Assembly: GCF_030756675.1 (NCBI RefSeq)
Contig: NZ_JAVBXD010000041.1
Location: 1 to 35,992 of the forward strand
Direction: 5' to 3'
Length of the DNA: 35,992 nucleotides
Origin: Bacillus multifaciens
Lineage (GTDB): Bacteria > Bacillota > Bacilli > Bacillales > Bacillaceae_G
A program made the translations under genes and the position numbers. Each line of letters opens with the position of its first letter. The stretch's first letter is position 1. Shown here piece after piece: positions 15,930-23,653 of the stretch. Below the pieces are notes generated by a model. The model had not been told where the DNA came from. It saw nothing but the letters and a program-made list of their open reading frames with translations, and searched no databases.

Positions 15930-16835
15930 TTGAAAAAAGAGTGGATTGCTCCTCTCGCTTTATTGTTTGTTGCTTTCATTTGGGGAGCTACATTTGTTGT
16001 CGTTCAAAATGCCATGTCATTTGTCGGGCCATTTTCTTTTAATGGTGTACGTTTTTTATTAGCTGGAATGATTTTATCCATCATTCAGCTCATCTCTATG
16101 AAAAGAATACCTATTACACACGTAGGCTATAGTAGCGGTGCGGGTATGATAGTAGGATTCTTTTTATTTGTTGGGTATTTACTACAAACATTTGGTTTAT
16201 TATATACAACCTCTTCTAAAGCCGGATTTTTAACGGGTCTTAGCATTGTTATGGTACCCATTTTATCGTTTATCTTTTTAAAGCAAAAAGCAAATCTATT
16301 TATTGTACTCGGAATTACAGCAGCTACAATTGGATTATTTCTATTAACAGCTGGAGATGCTTTTCAATTCAATATGGGAGATATCCTTATCTTAGGTTGT
16401 GCTGTAGCATTTGCTGCTCACATCCTAGTAAATGGATTCTTTTCAAAAAAGATATCTCCGTTATTATTAAGTACAACACAAATATTAGCGGTAGGACTCT
16501 TCTCTTCTATTTGTGCATTTTTGTTTGAAGATTGGGAGAAATTATTTTCGATGTCATTATGGACAAATCGCTCATTTTTATTTGCACTATTGTTAACATC
16601 ACTTTTTGCAACTTCCCTTGCATTTTTTATTCAAACAACAGCGCAAAAATATACATCTCCTACCCGCGTTGCAATTATTTTTGCAATGGAACCCGTCTTT
16701 GCAGCAATAACAGGTGTTCTTGTTGCAAATGAGCAATTATCAATATCCGCTATCATTGGGTGTATTTGTATTTTCTTAGGCATGATCTTTGTAGAACTAC
16801 CAAATAAACGAAAAAAAGAAGCGCAGGCTGCGTGA
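15930..16835 (+). CDS. EamA/DMT family transporter, TTG start
   Basis: About 301 aa with ten membrane helices in two EamA repeats (start PLALLFVAFIWGATFVVVQ; second half AAHILVNGFF and AIIFAMEPVFAAITGVL). Such proteins export or import metabolites, and the substrate is unknown. GGAGG with 7-base spacing points to the TTG at 15930 rather than the ATG at 15912, which lies before the site. It follows ypdQ by 4 bp and is converging tail-to-tail with the next gene, leaving only 2 bp between stops. Confidence 0.88.
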   Translation: MKKEWIAPLALLFVAFIWGATFVVVQNAMSFVGPFSFNGVRFLLAGMILSIIQLISMKRIPITHVGYSSGAGMIVGFFLFVGYLLQTFGLLYTTSSKAGFLTGLSIVMVPILSFIFLKQKANLFIVLGITAATIGLFLLTAGDAFQFNMGDILILGCAVAFAAHILVNGFFSKKISPLLLSTTQILAVGLFSSICAFLFEDWEKLFSMSLWTNRSFLFALLLTSLFATSLAFFIQTTAQKYTSPTRVAIIFAMEPVFAAITGVLVANEQLSISAIIGCICIFLGMIFVELPNKRKKEAQAA

Positions 16836-16837
16836 AG

Positions 16838-17098
16838 TTATGATTGTAACTTCCGCAAAAAAGCCATCGCGCTTTTTTTATCCGTAATTTTCTCTTCTTT
16901 CAACCGTTCTAGCAAAGCGATAAAATAACTACCATCAAACTGTAATTGATGCTTAATGGTCGCTTCAATTGCCGCATTCACAATTCCATCAGATGAACCT
17001 GTATAGCCTTGGCCAAACATAATAAATCCTTGGGCATCCTCTGATAATTTAAACCCTTTCGTATGTAAGAATGAAAGATAGTCTTGAACTGTTTGCAT
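16838..17098 (-). CDS. small conserved protein, 86 aa (possibly DUF6123)
   Basis: The protein starts MQTVQDYLSFLHTKGFKLSE and contains GFIMFGQGYTGSSDGIVNAA, then a helical C-terminus. I have a weak recollection of the Bacillaceae DUF6123 family with this pattern but cannot confirm it. It is soluble, without signal. GGTGGGG lies upstream of the ATG at 17098; an upstream extension to 17158 has no support. It converges on the EamA gene. Confidence 0.7.
   Translation of the reverse strand: MQTVQDYLSFLHTKGFKLSEDAQGFIMFGQGYTGSSDGIVNAAIEATIKHQLQFDGSYFIALLERLKEEKITDKKSAMAFLRKLQS
16857..16878 (+). terminator. candidate EamA terminator inside the convergent gene
   Basis: AAAAAAGC and GCTTTTTT pair (8 bp, CATCGC loop) and run into TTTTTTTATCC on the plus strand. 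It lies within the last codons of the minus-strand 86-aa gene. A second hairpin, GAAGTTA/TAACTTC (16834-16853), overlaps both stop codons. Confidence 0.55.
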
Positions 17099-17207
17099 TA
17101 TTTCCCCACCTAAATTAAAAAATTCCACCTTTCCTATCATACATGTTTTCTGACACAATGAGAATGAAATTTCTTTGACAACTCCTTTAGCCCTTCTTTT
17201 CCCCCAA

Positions 17208-17243
17208 AAAATAAAGTGAAACTGCTAAGTTTCACTTTATTTT
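17208..17243. terminator. strong bidirectional terminator left of the IS
   Basis: A perfect 16-bp stem (AAAATAAAGTGAAACT at 17208-17223 and its complement at 17228-17243, GCTA loop). Reading the minus strand, a TTTTTTGGG run follows. It lies just beyond the stop of the truncated minus-strand gene fragment at 17259, whose terminator it probably is. Confidence 0.85.
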
Positions 17244-17258
17244 CCAGCCGTTCTTCAC

Positions 17259-17337
17259 TCAATTACTCGCTACTGTATATGATATATGTCTTTTTTCAAT
17301 TTTTTCTTCAATTTCTCTTATGTTTTCTTTATCATTC
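17259..17337 (-). pseudogene. C-terminal fragment of a gene cut by the IS
   Basis: The open minus-strand frame entering from the IS edge reads SNDKENIREIEEKIEKRHIS and ends YTVASN with TGA at 17259-17261, then a strong terminator. The charged, well-formed composition and the stop-terminator order suggest a genuine gene tail, about 26 codons. I cannot name the parent gene. It does not continue the sbp fragment on the other side of the IS. Confidence 0.5.
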
Positions 17338-18898
17338 GAATCAATTTCATAATTTTCAGCCCTGATATACCAATGGTTTTGAGCACACAAAAAAGGAGTA
17401 CCTCCCCAAATTCTTGTATAATGGTAGTTACGACACAAACCAAACCAAGAAAAGAGGTTGACTCCCTATGCCTATTATACGACAAGGAAGTCTGTTTGGC
17501 ATCCAAGATTTATATGATTTAGAGCCGACGAGACGATTCGAAGCGATTTTTTCTACATTGACTATCGAACCTATCTTAGCTGTTGTCTCAAAACGATCGA
17601 TTTATGGTGCGCCAACAGAATTAAATTATGCAGCGATGATCTATGCCCTCGTTGCTCGTATTGTGGAACGAATTCCAACGATTAAGGATCTTGTGAAACG
17701 ATTACGACATGATTTTATGTTCCATTTAGAGTGTGGCTTTTTATTTTCTGATCGTATCCCTTCCGAAGCTTCTTTTTCACGTTTCACTCAAAAATTAAGT
17801 GAGTCAAATGTACTAGAAACGGTTCAAGAAACTTTGCTTCTTCAAGCGATTCAAGAGAATTTTATTACAGATGATGTAGTCGCTATTGATGCGACACATT
17901 TTGAATCCAGGGACCAAGCGACTCCGCAAGAAAAGAAACCAAAACCAGAACCAAAGAAGCGTGGTCGTAAACCAAAAGCGGAACAAGAAGCCTTTCAAAA
18001 AGAAAAAGAAGCGCAAGAAAATCAAAAAAACACCTACGAAAAAACAATAAAAGATCAACTAGATGTTAGCTTGAAAACTCTACGGACAGAAATTCCTTTA
18101 CGCCCAAATTGGGGCATAAAGAAAAATAGTGAAGGGAAAAACACGTTTTGGTTTGGATTCAAAGCCCATTTGGCAGTAGGATCCAAGAGCCAATATATTC
18201 TTCAATCCATTATGTCTTCCGCTAGTTTACATGATGGAAAAGCTGCGATTCCTCTATTAAAAAGTATACAAGAACGATTTTCTTCGTTAACCATTCGGTA
18301 TGGCGTGTTAGACGCGGGGTATGATTACGAACCAATTTACACACAACTTCACCGCATGAAAGCAAAAGCAATCATTGCTTATAACAAAAAAAATGAAGGA
18401 GAACTCCTTGGTTTTGATGAACATTTCGCTCTTACTTGCGTGCGTGAACACTCTTATCGCTACGATAGTTTTGATGAGAAATATCAAACATTGAAGTACA
18501 CAAGACCAAATGAGTGTAAGACTTGCCCATTAGCGATGGATTCTCTTTGCCAAAAAGTCTACAAAATCAAAATAGAGACAGATATTCGGAAATATAGTGC
18601 TCCAGGTCGTGGAACAGAAGCATGGAAAAAGCTTTACAATCAAAGAAGTGCAGTCGAACGAGTGAACGCATATCTAAAAGAATTCTTTCAGCTAAAAAAT
18701 GTCCGATATCGATCTGGAAAACGAGCAAAAGTACATTTCAATCTTGTGACGCTTGTTTATAACGCTTCAAAGTTAGCTGTAGATCGAATCAATCAGAAAA
18801 TGAAAGAAATGAATCAAGCCGCTTAGTATTTTCAAAACCCCCACCTCTAAAATTCTGTCCATCCAACTCAGGAAAAGAAACAATTATGAAATTGATTC
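17338..18898 (+). mobile_element. IS1182-like insertion sequence, 1561 bp
   Basis: A perfect 17-bp terminal inverted repeat bounds the element: GAATCAATTTCATAATT at 17338-17354, and its complement at 18882-18898. One transposase gene lies inside. The right boundary coincides with the exact point (codon TT|G) where the sbp frame stops resembling its family, so the boundary is well placed. The 4-9 bp outside the two ends do not match, so no target duplication is present. The two flanks derive from different genes, which points to a deletion or recombination at this element. Confidence 0.85.
17468..18826 (+). CDS. IS1182 family transposase, 452 aa
   Basis: An N-terminal DUF772-like region (TELNYAAMIYALVARIVERI, SEASFSRF) precedes the DDE core: VAIDATHFES (first Asp), LDAGYDYEPIY (second Asp) and RSAVERVNAYLKEF (Glu). 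A C-terminal zinc-like CKTCPLAMDSLC lies before it. A Lys/Glu-rich linker (about 155-195) separates the first Asp from the rest. The frame appears intact and of full length, so the element could be active. A TATAAT-like -10 lies near 17417; AGAGG precedes the ATG by about 13 bases. Confidence 0.93.
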   Translation: MPIIRQGSLFGIQDLYDLEPTRRFEAIFSTLTIEPILAVVSKRSIYGAPTELNYAAMIYALVARIVERIPTIKDLVKRLRHDFMFHLECGFLFSDRIPSEASFSRFTQKLSESNVLETVQETLLLQAIQENFITDDVVAIDATHFESRDQATPQEKKPKPEPKKRGRKPKAEQEAFQKEKEAQENQKNTYEKTIKDQLDVSLKTLRTEIPLRPNWGIKKNSEGKNTFWFGFKAHLAVGSKSQYILQSIMSSASLHDGKAAIPLLKSIQERFSSLTIRYGVLDAGYDYEPIYTQLHRMKAKAIIAYNKKNEGELLGFDEHFALTCVREHSYRYDSFDEKYQTLKYTRPNECKTCPLAMDSLCQKVYKIKIETDIRKYSAPGRGTEAWKKLYNQRSAVERVNAYLKEFFQLKNVRYRSGKRAKVHFNLVTLVYNASKLAVDRINQKMKEMNQAA

Positions 18899-19491
18899 AA
18901 TTGACTTACAAATTCTTTTGCCTTTTCTTCACTATTATTATTTTTTTTCAAAGCGTATCCCCATGCACCTAAATAGTTCCAGCGTGCTCCTCCCGACGTT
19001 TTCGGATTTGGAGTAATAACAGAGACTCCTTTTCTCGTTAAATCATCCCAATCTTTAATCTTTTTCGGATTCCCTTTTCGCACAAGAAATACGATCGTCG
19101 ATGTGTAAGGAGTCGAGTTATTAGACAAACGTTTCTGCCAATCTTCCGGTAACAGCTTCTTCTTACTAATGGCGTCAATATCATATGCTAATGCAAGCGT
19201 CACAACATCCCCTTCTAACCCATCCATAACCGAACGCGCCTGACTGCCTGATCCCCCGTGGGATTGCTTCACAGTAACCGTTTGACCGCTTTTCTCTTTC
19301 CAATATGCAGCGAAGTCCTTGTTGAAATCTTGATACAATTCCCGGGTCGGATCATACGATACATTTAAAAGTTCAATAGGCTTTCCTGATTCTGACTTAC
19401 TCGTAGATGTTGCCGATGCGCACCCTGAAAACAAAAGCACCGTCGACAACAGCACCCCTGCCCTAATTGATGTTTTCCCCCACAACTTCAT
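18899..19491 (-). pseudogene. sbp: sbp: N-terminal part of a sulfate-binding lipoprotein gene
   Basis: The intact start has a lipoprotein signal ([13 protein letters not shown]; Cys24) followed by Sbp-family stretches: [60 protein letters not shown] and KEFVSQL. About 197 residues remain of roughly 330-350. The frame then reads into the IS and stops after 9-10 foreign residues, at 18868. The missing C-terminal lobe should abolish sulfate binding. The partner permease genes (cysT, cysW, cysA) that commonly follow are not present after the IS. Promoter and leader are intact. Confidence 0.9.
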
Positions 19492-19518
19492 TTATACCCC
19501 TCCTCGTTTTATCAATAG

Positions 19519-19560
19519 AAAAAGGCACACAAACGTTTCACAAAGTGAATGTTGTGCGCC
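19519..19560 (-). promoter_or_regulatory. attenuator-like terminator in the sbp leader
   Basis: Reading the minus strand, GGCGCACAA (19552-19560) pairs with TTGTGTGCC (19524-19532), with an inner TTCAC/GTGAA stem, and TTTTTC follows. It lies between the strong promoter and the sbp start, so it would stop transcription before the gene unless overcome. I see no S-box or T-box core upstream of it. Confidence 0.6.
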
Positions 19561-19612
19561 TTCAGTTTCTCTGATTAGCTTTTATTATTTCATTTTTCAA
19601 TTATTTCTTTTC

Positions 19613-19641
19613 ATTCTAAATACACAATTCCGATATGTCAA
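19613..19641 (-). promoter_or_regulatory. sigma-A promoter of sbp
   Basis: TTGACA (19636-19641) and TAGAAT (19613-19618) on the minus strand, 17-bp spacer. The spacer holds ATATCGGAATTGTGTAT, whose GGAATT core could be a target of the cysteine regulator CymR; that is only a suggestion. Confidence 0.8.
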
Positions 19642-19745
19642 CTATGAAATCAAACAATTTTTACACGGAAAGTAAAACTAACCAATTAGAGGAATTGAAA
19701 TAGCAAAAGAACCATATAAAATTATGAAAGGAGGAGAGTCATAAC

Positions 19746-19898
19746 ATGCAGATAATGATGATTGTTCTTGGTGGAATTCCCCCAAATATTACCGACTTAT
19801 TTGATTTATACTTAATAGGACTTCCAACTATTTGTTCTATCGTTTTTTTTATAAAAAGAAATACATACAAAGAAACAACAGCAGCTCCAATACAATGA
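19746..19898 (+). CDS. small membrane-type protein, 50 aa
   Basis: It starts MQIMMIVLGGIPPNITDLFD and has a hydrophobic segment (LYLIGLPTICSIVFFI) followed by a basic tail (KRNTYK). AAAGGAGGAG lies 8-9 bases upstream of the ATG, a very good site, and a terminator overlaps the stop. I do not recognise it. The ribosome site and terminator make it a more credible gene than its length suggests. Confidence 0.6.
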   Translation: MQIMMIVLGGIPPNITDLFDLYLIGLPTICSIVFFIKRNTYKETTAAPIQ

Positions 19899-19907
19899 GC
19901 TGCTGTT
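19877..19907. terminator. bidirectional terminator
   Basis: AACAGCAGCT (19877-19886) and AGCTGCTGTT (19898-19907) with an 11-nt loop. It spans the stop of the 50-aa gene and lies 9 bp beyond the stop of lcfB, so it can serve both converging transcripts. Confidence 0.8.
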
Positions 19908-19916
19908 TCATTCCCC

Positions 19917-21449
19917 TTATACTTGCATCGCTTTCTCTTTTAACGCTCTTCTTAAAATCTTTCCTGTCGTATTTTTCGGAAGTTCTTCTAAAAACTCAAT
20001 GCTGCTTGGTATTTTATATTTTGCAAGGTGAAGCGCGCAATATGCCATCAGTTCTTCTACTGTCACACTTGTCGTTTTCGGTACGACGTATGCTTTTACC
20101 GCTTCTCCTAAATTTTCATCTGGAACACCGATTACAACGACTTCTGCGATCGCTTCGTGCATATATAACACTTCTTCTACTTCGCGCGGGTAGACGTTAT
20201 AACCGCCAACAAGAACGATATCTTTTTTCCGGTCTACAATATAAAAATAGCCCTCTTCATCCATTTTTGCTAAGTCGCCTGTGTAAAGCCAGCCATCTCG
20301 AAGTGTTGCCGCTGTATCTTCTGGCGCTTTGTAATAACCCTTCATGACATTCGGACCGCGAACGATTAATTCTCCAACTTCGCCAACAGGTACTTCCTCG
20401 CCCATTTCATTAACAACTTTGTTTTCCACATTCTGAACATTCGTTCCGATTGAACCTGCTTTACGCGGACGATCAATTGGATTAAAACATGTTACAGGTG
20501 ATGCTTCTGATAAGCCATATCCTTCTGAGACGATAACATGGAAACGTTTTTCAAAGTTTTTAAGAAGGGCAACAGGCATAGACGCACCGCCAGAAATACA
20601 AAAACGAAGCGTATGAACATCTTCTGTACTTGCTTCTTCATATAAATATAAATAATTATACATTGTTGGTACACCAGCAAATATTGTAGCTTCGTATGTA
20701 CGGCAAATGCGAAATACTTCTTTCGGGCTAAACTTCGGCAACATTAAAATCGTGGCGCCGTTTACAATTGGTGCATTGACAGCAACCGTTAAACAGAACA
20801 CATGAAACATCGGCAGCGCAGCAATGACGCGGTCGTGCTCTGTATACTGTAAATACGAAGCAACATCGCTTGCATTACTATATAAATTTTTGTGCGTTAA
20901 CATTGCACCCTTTGGCTTTCCTGTCGTTCCTGATGTGTATAAAATTACGGCAACGTCTTCTTCTTGTATATCTGGACCTTGGAAAGTAAGGTCTCCGCTT
21001 GCTATTATACTCGTAAACGTTTTCATTTTTTCGGTTTCTTCATGAGCTGAATCTGCTGTGGTTTCACAAATGATGATATTTTCAATAGAAGGAAGTCTAG
21101 ATGTAAGAGACTGCATAACTGGTAGAAGGATGTCTAGTGTGATGATTGCTTTAACGTCTCCATTTTGTAAAATGTAATATAGTTCATCTGGCGTATAAAT
21201 CGGATTAACTGGAACAACTGTCGCCCCGGCACGCATCGCTCCGTATAAACCAATCAAAAAGTGCGGCGAATTCCCAACAATTAATGCGACATTGTCCCCT
21301 TTTCCAATGCCCATTTTTGCTAGACTACTAGAAAACCTTATGACCATTTCATTAAATCGGTCATAAGATACCGACTGATCCTGAAATATATAAGCCGGTT
21401 TGTCTCCCTTCTTTTTCACCGTTTCGGCTAATCTTTGAACGAGATTCAC
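19917..21449 (-). CDS. lcfB: long-chain fatty acid-CoA ligase (LcfB/YhfL), GTG start
   Basis: About 510 aa, matching LcfB in length. The AMP-binding signature ILYTSGTTGKPKGAMLTH lies near residue 170, SEGYGLSEASP near 300, the Asp motif GWLYTGDLAKMDEEGYFYIV near 390, and the C-terminal Lys in KNTTGKILRRAL. It adenylates fatty acids and transfers them to CoA in the cytosol. The GTG at 21449 follows GGTGGGGG by 4-5 bases. The upstream genes lplJ and yhfI are its neighbours in B. subtilis too; yhfK, which lies between there, is absent. A terminator separates it from lplJ. Confidence 0.93.
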   Translation of the reverse strand: MNLVQRLAETVKKKGDKPAYIFQDQSVSYDRFNEMVIRFSSSLAKMGIGKGDNVALIVGNSPHFLIGLYGAMRAGATVVPVNPIYTPDELYYILQNGDVKAIITLDILLPVMQSLTSRLPSIENIIICETTADSAHEETEKMKTFTSIIASGDLTFQGPDIQEEDVAVILYTSGTTGKPKGAMLTHKNLYSNASDVASYLQYTEHDRVIAALPMFHVFCLTVAVNAPIVNGATILMLPKFSPKEVFRICRTYEATIFAGVPTMYNYLYLYEEASTEDVHTLRFCISGGASMPVALLKNFEKRFHVIVSEGYGLSEASPVTCFNPIDRPRKAGSIGTNVQNVENKVVNEMGEEVPVGEVGELIVRGPNVMKGYYKAPEDTAATLRDGWLYTGDLAKMDEEGYFYIVDRKKDIVLVGGYNVYPREVEEVLYMHEAIAEVVVIGVPDENLGEAVKAYVVPKTTSVTVEELMAYCALHLAKYKIPSSIEFLEELPKNTTGKILRRALKEKAMQV

Positions 21450-21546
21450 AAAACCCCCACCTTTTATATAAAATTTAAAAAATTCTAAATACATTATATT
21501 AAAAGAAAATTATAGGCGCAAGGTACATTTTATAAAACGTATATAA

Positions 21547-21579
21547 AAAAACAACCACACGTAAGATATGGTTGTTTTT
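21547..21579 (-). terminator. terminator of the yhfI-lplJ operon
   Basis: Stem AAAAACAACCA/TGGTTGTTTTT (11 bp, 11-nt loop) with a T-run on the minus strand, 8 bp beyond the lplJ stop codon. Confidence 0.85.
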
Positions 21580-21586
21580 CATACAA

Positions 21587-22576
21587 TTAAAAGAATAAAG
21601 ATAAGAAATCTTCTTTTGTTATATTGCCAAAATAACGTGGCACTTCTACATCAGCTAACGCCGTCGCAAATGCTTCTTTATCAAACACCTTACCACTTAA
21701 GCGCTCTTCAATGTCACGTACATCGAGAGCGCCGAAAAAGTCCCCGTAAATCTTGCATTCTGAGACTACGCCTTTTTGTACTTCTAACCGGACATCTACT
21801 TGCCCAACTGGGAAACGGTGTGAATGCTGTAAGTTAAATTTTGGAGATTTCCCGTAGTTCCAATCCCAATTTCGATAACGTTCTTCTGAGATTTTATGGA
21901 TTTCTTTCCAATCTTCTTCCGTTAATTCGTATGTTGGAATTTCACTTTCTCCTTCAAAAATATTTTCTAAAAGGAGCTGTTTAAATTCTTCAATTGTAAT
22001 TTTCTCATTCAAAAATTCTGCAATATTTGCAACGCGGCTGCGAATCGATTTAATTCCTTTTGATTGAATTTTATCCAGTTTTACATTTAACGCCGACACA
22101 ACATGGTCGATTTCGGAATCGAATAATAACGTACCGTGACTAAACATACGTCCTTTTGTCGCAAATTGAGCGTTACCGGAAATTTTTCTTCCTTCCGCTA
22201 AAATATCATTGCGGCCGCTTAATTCAGCATTAATTCCTAATTTCCCAAGTGCTACTGTCACCGGTTCTGTAAACTTCTTAAAGTTATGAAAACTATCTCC
22301 ATCATCTTTTGTGATAAAGCTAAAGTTTAAATTCCCTAAATCATGATATACAGCTCCGCCGCCAGAAAGGCGTCTTACCACGTGGATTCCCTTTTCCCGT
22401 ACGTAATCAGCATTGATTTCTTCCACTGTGTTTTGATTCTTCCCGATAATAATAGATGGTTCATTGATGTAAAACAGTAAATACGTTTCATTAATGTCTA
22501 AGTTTTTCACACAATATTCTTCAATTGCTAAGTTAATCGTTGGATCTGTAATTCCTTTATTATCGATAAATAACAT
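21587..22576 (-). CDS. lplJ: lipoate-protein ligase (LplJ)
   Basis: The protein of 329 aa has the lipoate ligase landmarks: RRLSGGGAVYHD (68-79), the lysine motif GRKISGNAQ (Lys131 as the lipoyl-AMP lysine) and a C-terminal accessory domain (about 245-329, beginning RFPVGQVDVRLEVQKG). It activates exogenous lipoate with ATP and attaches it to E2 or GcvH domains. Its length and two-domain form match LplJ rather than the octanoyl transferases. It follows yhfI with 9 bp between. Confidence 0.94.
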   Translation of the reverse strand: MLFIDNKGITDPTINLAIEEYCVKNLDINETYLLFYINEPSIIIGKNQNTVEEINADYVREKGIHVVRRLSGGGAVYHDLGNLNFSFITKDDGDSFHNFKKFTEPVTVALGKLGINAELSGRNDILAEGRKISGNAQFATKGRMFSHGTLLFDSEIDHVVSALNVKLDKIQSKGIKSIRSRVANIAEFLNEKITIEEFKQLLLENIFEGESEIPTYELTEEDWKEIHKISEERYRNWDWNYGKSPKFNLQHSHRFPVGQVDVRLEVQKGVVSECKIYGDFFGALDVRDIEERLSGKVFDKEAFATALADVEVPRYFGNITKEDFLSLFF

Positions 22577-22585
22577 CGTTTCACC

Positions 22586-23320
22586 TCAAGATTCCCAAAC
22601 GTAACCGCTATGTGCAAGTACGATGCGGCCGTTAAAAATTTGTTTTGCTTCCGTTACTAAATCTGATAATTCCCCTGTATGTGGCAAATGAGTTAAAAGT
22701 AGTTCTCCTACATTAGCTTGTTTTGCAATTTCTCCTGCTTCTGTACTATTCATATGCCCAGCTTTTGAGCCATCTTGATGCGCATACATATTACACTCAC
22801 AAATAAATACATCCGCATTTTGTGCAAATGAAACAAACTTTGGCATGTAACTAGAATCTGCTGTATAGACAACAGTTTTCCCACCTGCTGTAATACGCAT
22901 TGCAAAACATATAGCAGGGTGCACTGTTTGTAAGAAGGAAATGGAGAATGGACCAATTTGTAATGTGTCCGCTGGGTTGTAAGGAACTCCTTTTGTATAC
23001 GGTATATGTGTTAACGATGCAAAACCTTTTGCGTCGAAGGTATGTCCGTAAATCGGTAGTTCTGGTAACGCGCCTCCCGTCATGCTTGTAATTAAACGTG
23101 CATACTGAAGCACCCCAATATCAGCAACATGATCGTGATGATAATGAGACAATAGAACAGCATCTATGTCAGAAGGCGTTATGTATGTTTGAAGCTGTGC
23201 TAGTACACCGCTGCCACAGTCGACTAGTAAACGAAAGCCGTCATGCTCAAATAAATATCCAGACGTTGCTTCTCCCGCCTCTGGAAAACCGCCCCAAAAG
23301 CCGACAACCGTCATTTTCAT
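22586..23320 (-). CDS. yhfI: metallo-beta-lactamase fold hydrolase (YhfI)
   Basis: The metal-binding motif HYHHDHVAD lies near residues 59-67, DCGSG before it, TADSSYM near 170 and a final His (TEAGEIAKQANVGELLLTHLPH) near 215. The overall layout resembles RNase Z-like MBL hydrolases. Substrate unknown. The start is ambiguous: ATGs at 23326, 23320 and 23314; spacing from AAAGGA favours 23320 (9 bases). It begins the operon with lplJ, divergent from yhfH. Confidence 0.88.
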   Translation of the reverse strand: MKMTVVGFWGGFPEAGEATSGYLFEHDGFRLLVDCGSGVLAQLQTYITPSDIDAVLLSHYHHDHVADIGVLQYARLITSMTGGALPELPIYGHTFDAKGFASLTHIPYTKGVPYNPADTLQIGPFSISFLQTVHPAICFAMRITAGGKTVVYTADSSYMPKFVSFAQNADVFICECNMYAHQDGSKAGHMNSTEAGEIAKQANVGELLLTHLPHTGELSDLVTEAKQIFNGRIVLAHSGYVWES

Positions 23321-23480
23321 ATGCATTCATCCTTTCTGTTTCACTTTCTACTCTACAGTCTTAACTATAAATGATTTTCTACACATTTTCATTATTTTGA
23401 AATTTGTTATAAAACAGTTGTTGACTTTAATCATTTGTACTAATACAATGTTAGTAAGAAATGGAAATGGAGGGATTTAC

Positions 23481-23609
23481 ATGATAGATCAACCAATGGA
23501 GTTTTTTAGAAATTTACCGGCAAAAACTTGTTCCAATTGTGGAAGAGAGATTGATGAGCAGCACGAAGCGTACCACAATAAATGCGAGGATTGTACGCAC
23601 GAAGAATAA
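23481..23609 (+). CDS. yhfH: YhfH-like small zinc-ribbon protein, 42 aa
   Basis: It starts MIDQPMEFFRNLPAKTCSNC and holds two Cys pairs, CSNC and CEDC, 19 residues apart, which suit one zinc ribbon. AGGGA lies 8 bases before the ATG. It is encoded next to yhfI as in B. subtilis, but divergently read. Function unknown. Confidence 0.85.
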   Translation: MIDQPMEFFRNLPAKTCSNCGREIDEQHEAYHNKCEDCTHEE

Positions 23610-23630
23610 TAGATTGTAAACATAAAAAAA

Positions 23631-23653
23631 CCTAGCAGATATCATCTACTAGG
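23631..23653 (-). terminator. terminator of the LacI-type regulator gene
   Basis: Arms CCTAGCAGAT (23631-23640) and ATCTACTAGG (23644-23653), one mismatch, loop ATC. On the minus strand TTTTTTTATG follows. The stop codon of the regulator lies within one arm. Confidence 0.8.

Noticed and set aside
17375-18839. Shorter IS with GGTTTTGA/TCAAAACC ends
   Set aside because: This 8-bp pair is short and lies inside the better 17-bp repeats; the point where sbp stops matching its family supports the outer boundaries.
18868-18898. Reading the sbp frame to 18868 as a complete 207-aa protein
   Set aside because: The last 9-10 residues are encoded by the IS end and the C-terminal lobe is missing, so it is a truncated gene rather than a short family member.
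19519-19641. S-box (SAM) or T-box riboswitch in the sbp leader
   Set aside because: Neither the conserved S-box core nor a T-box sequence was visible; only a promoter and a terminator-like hairpin can be supported.
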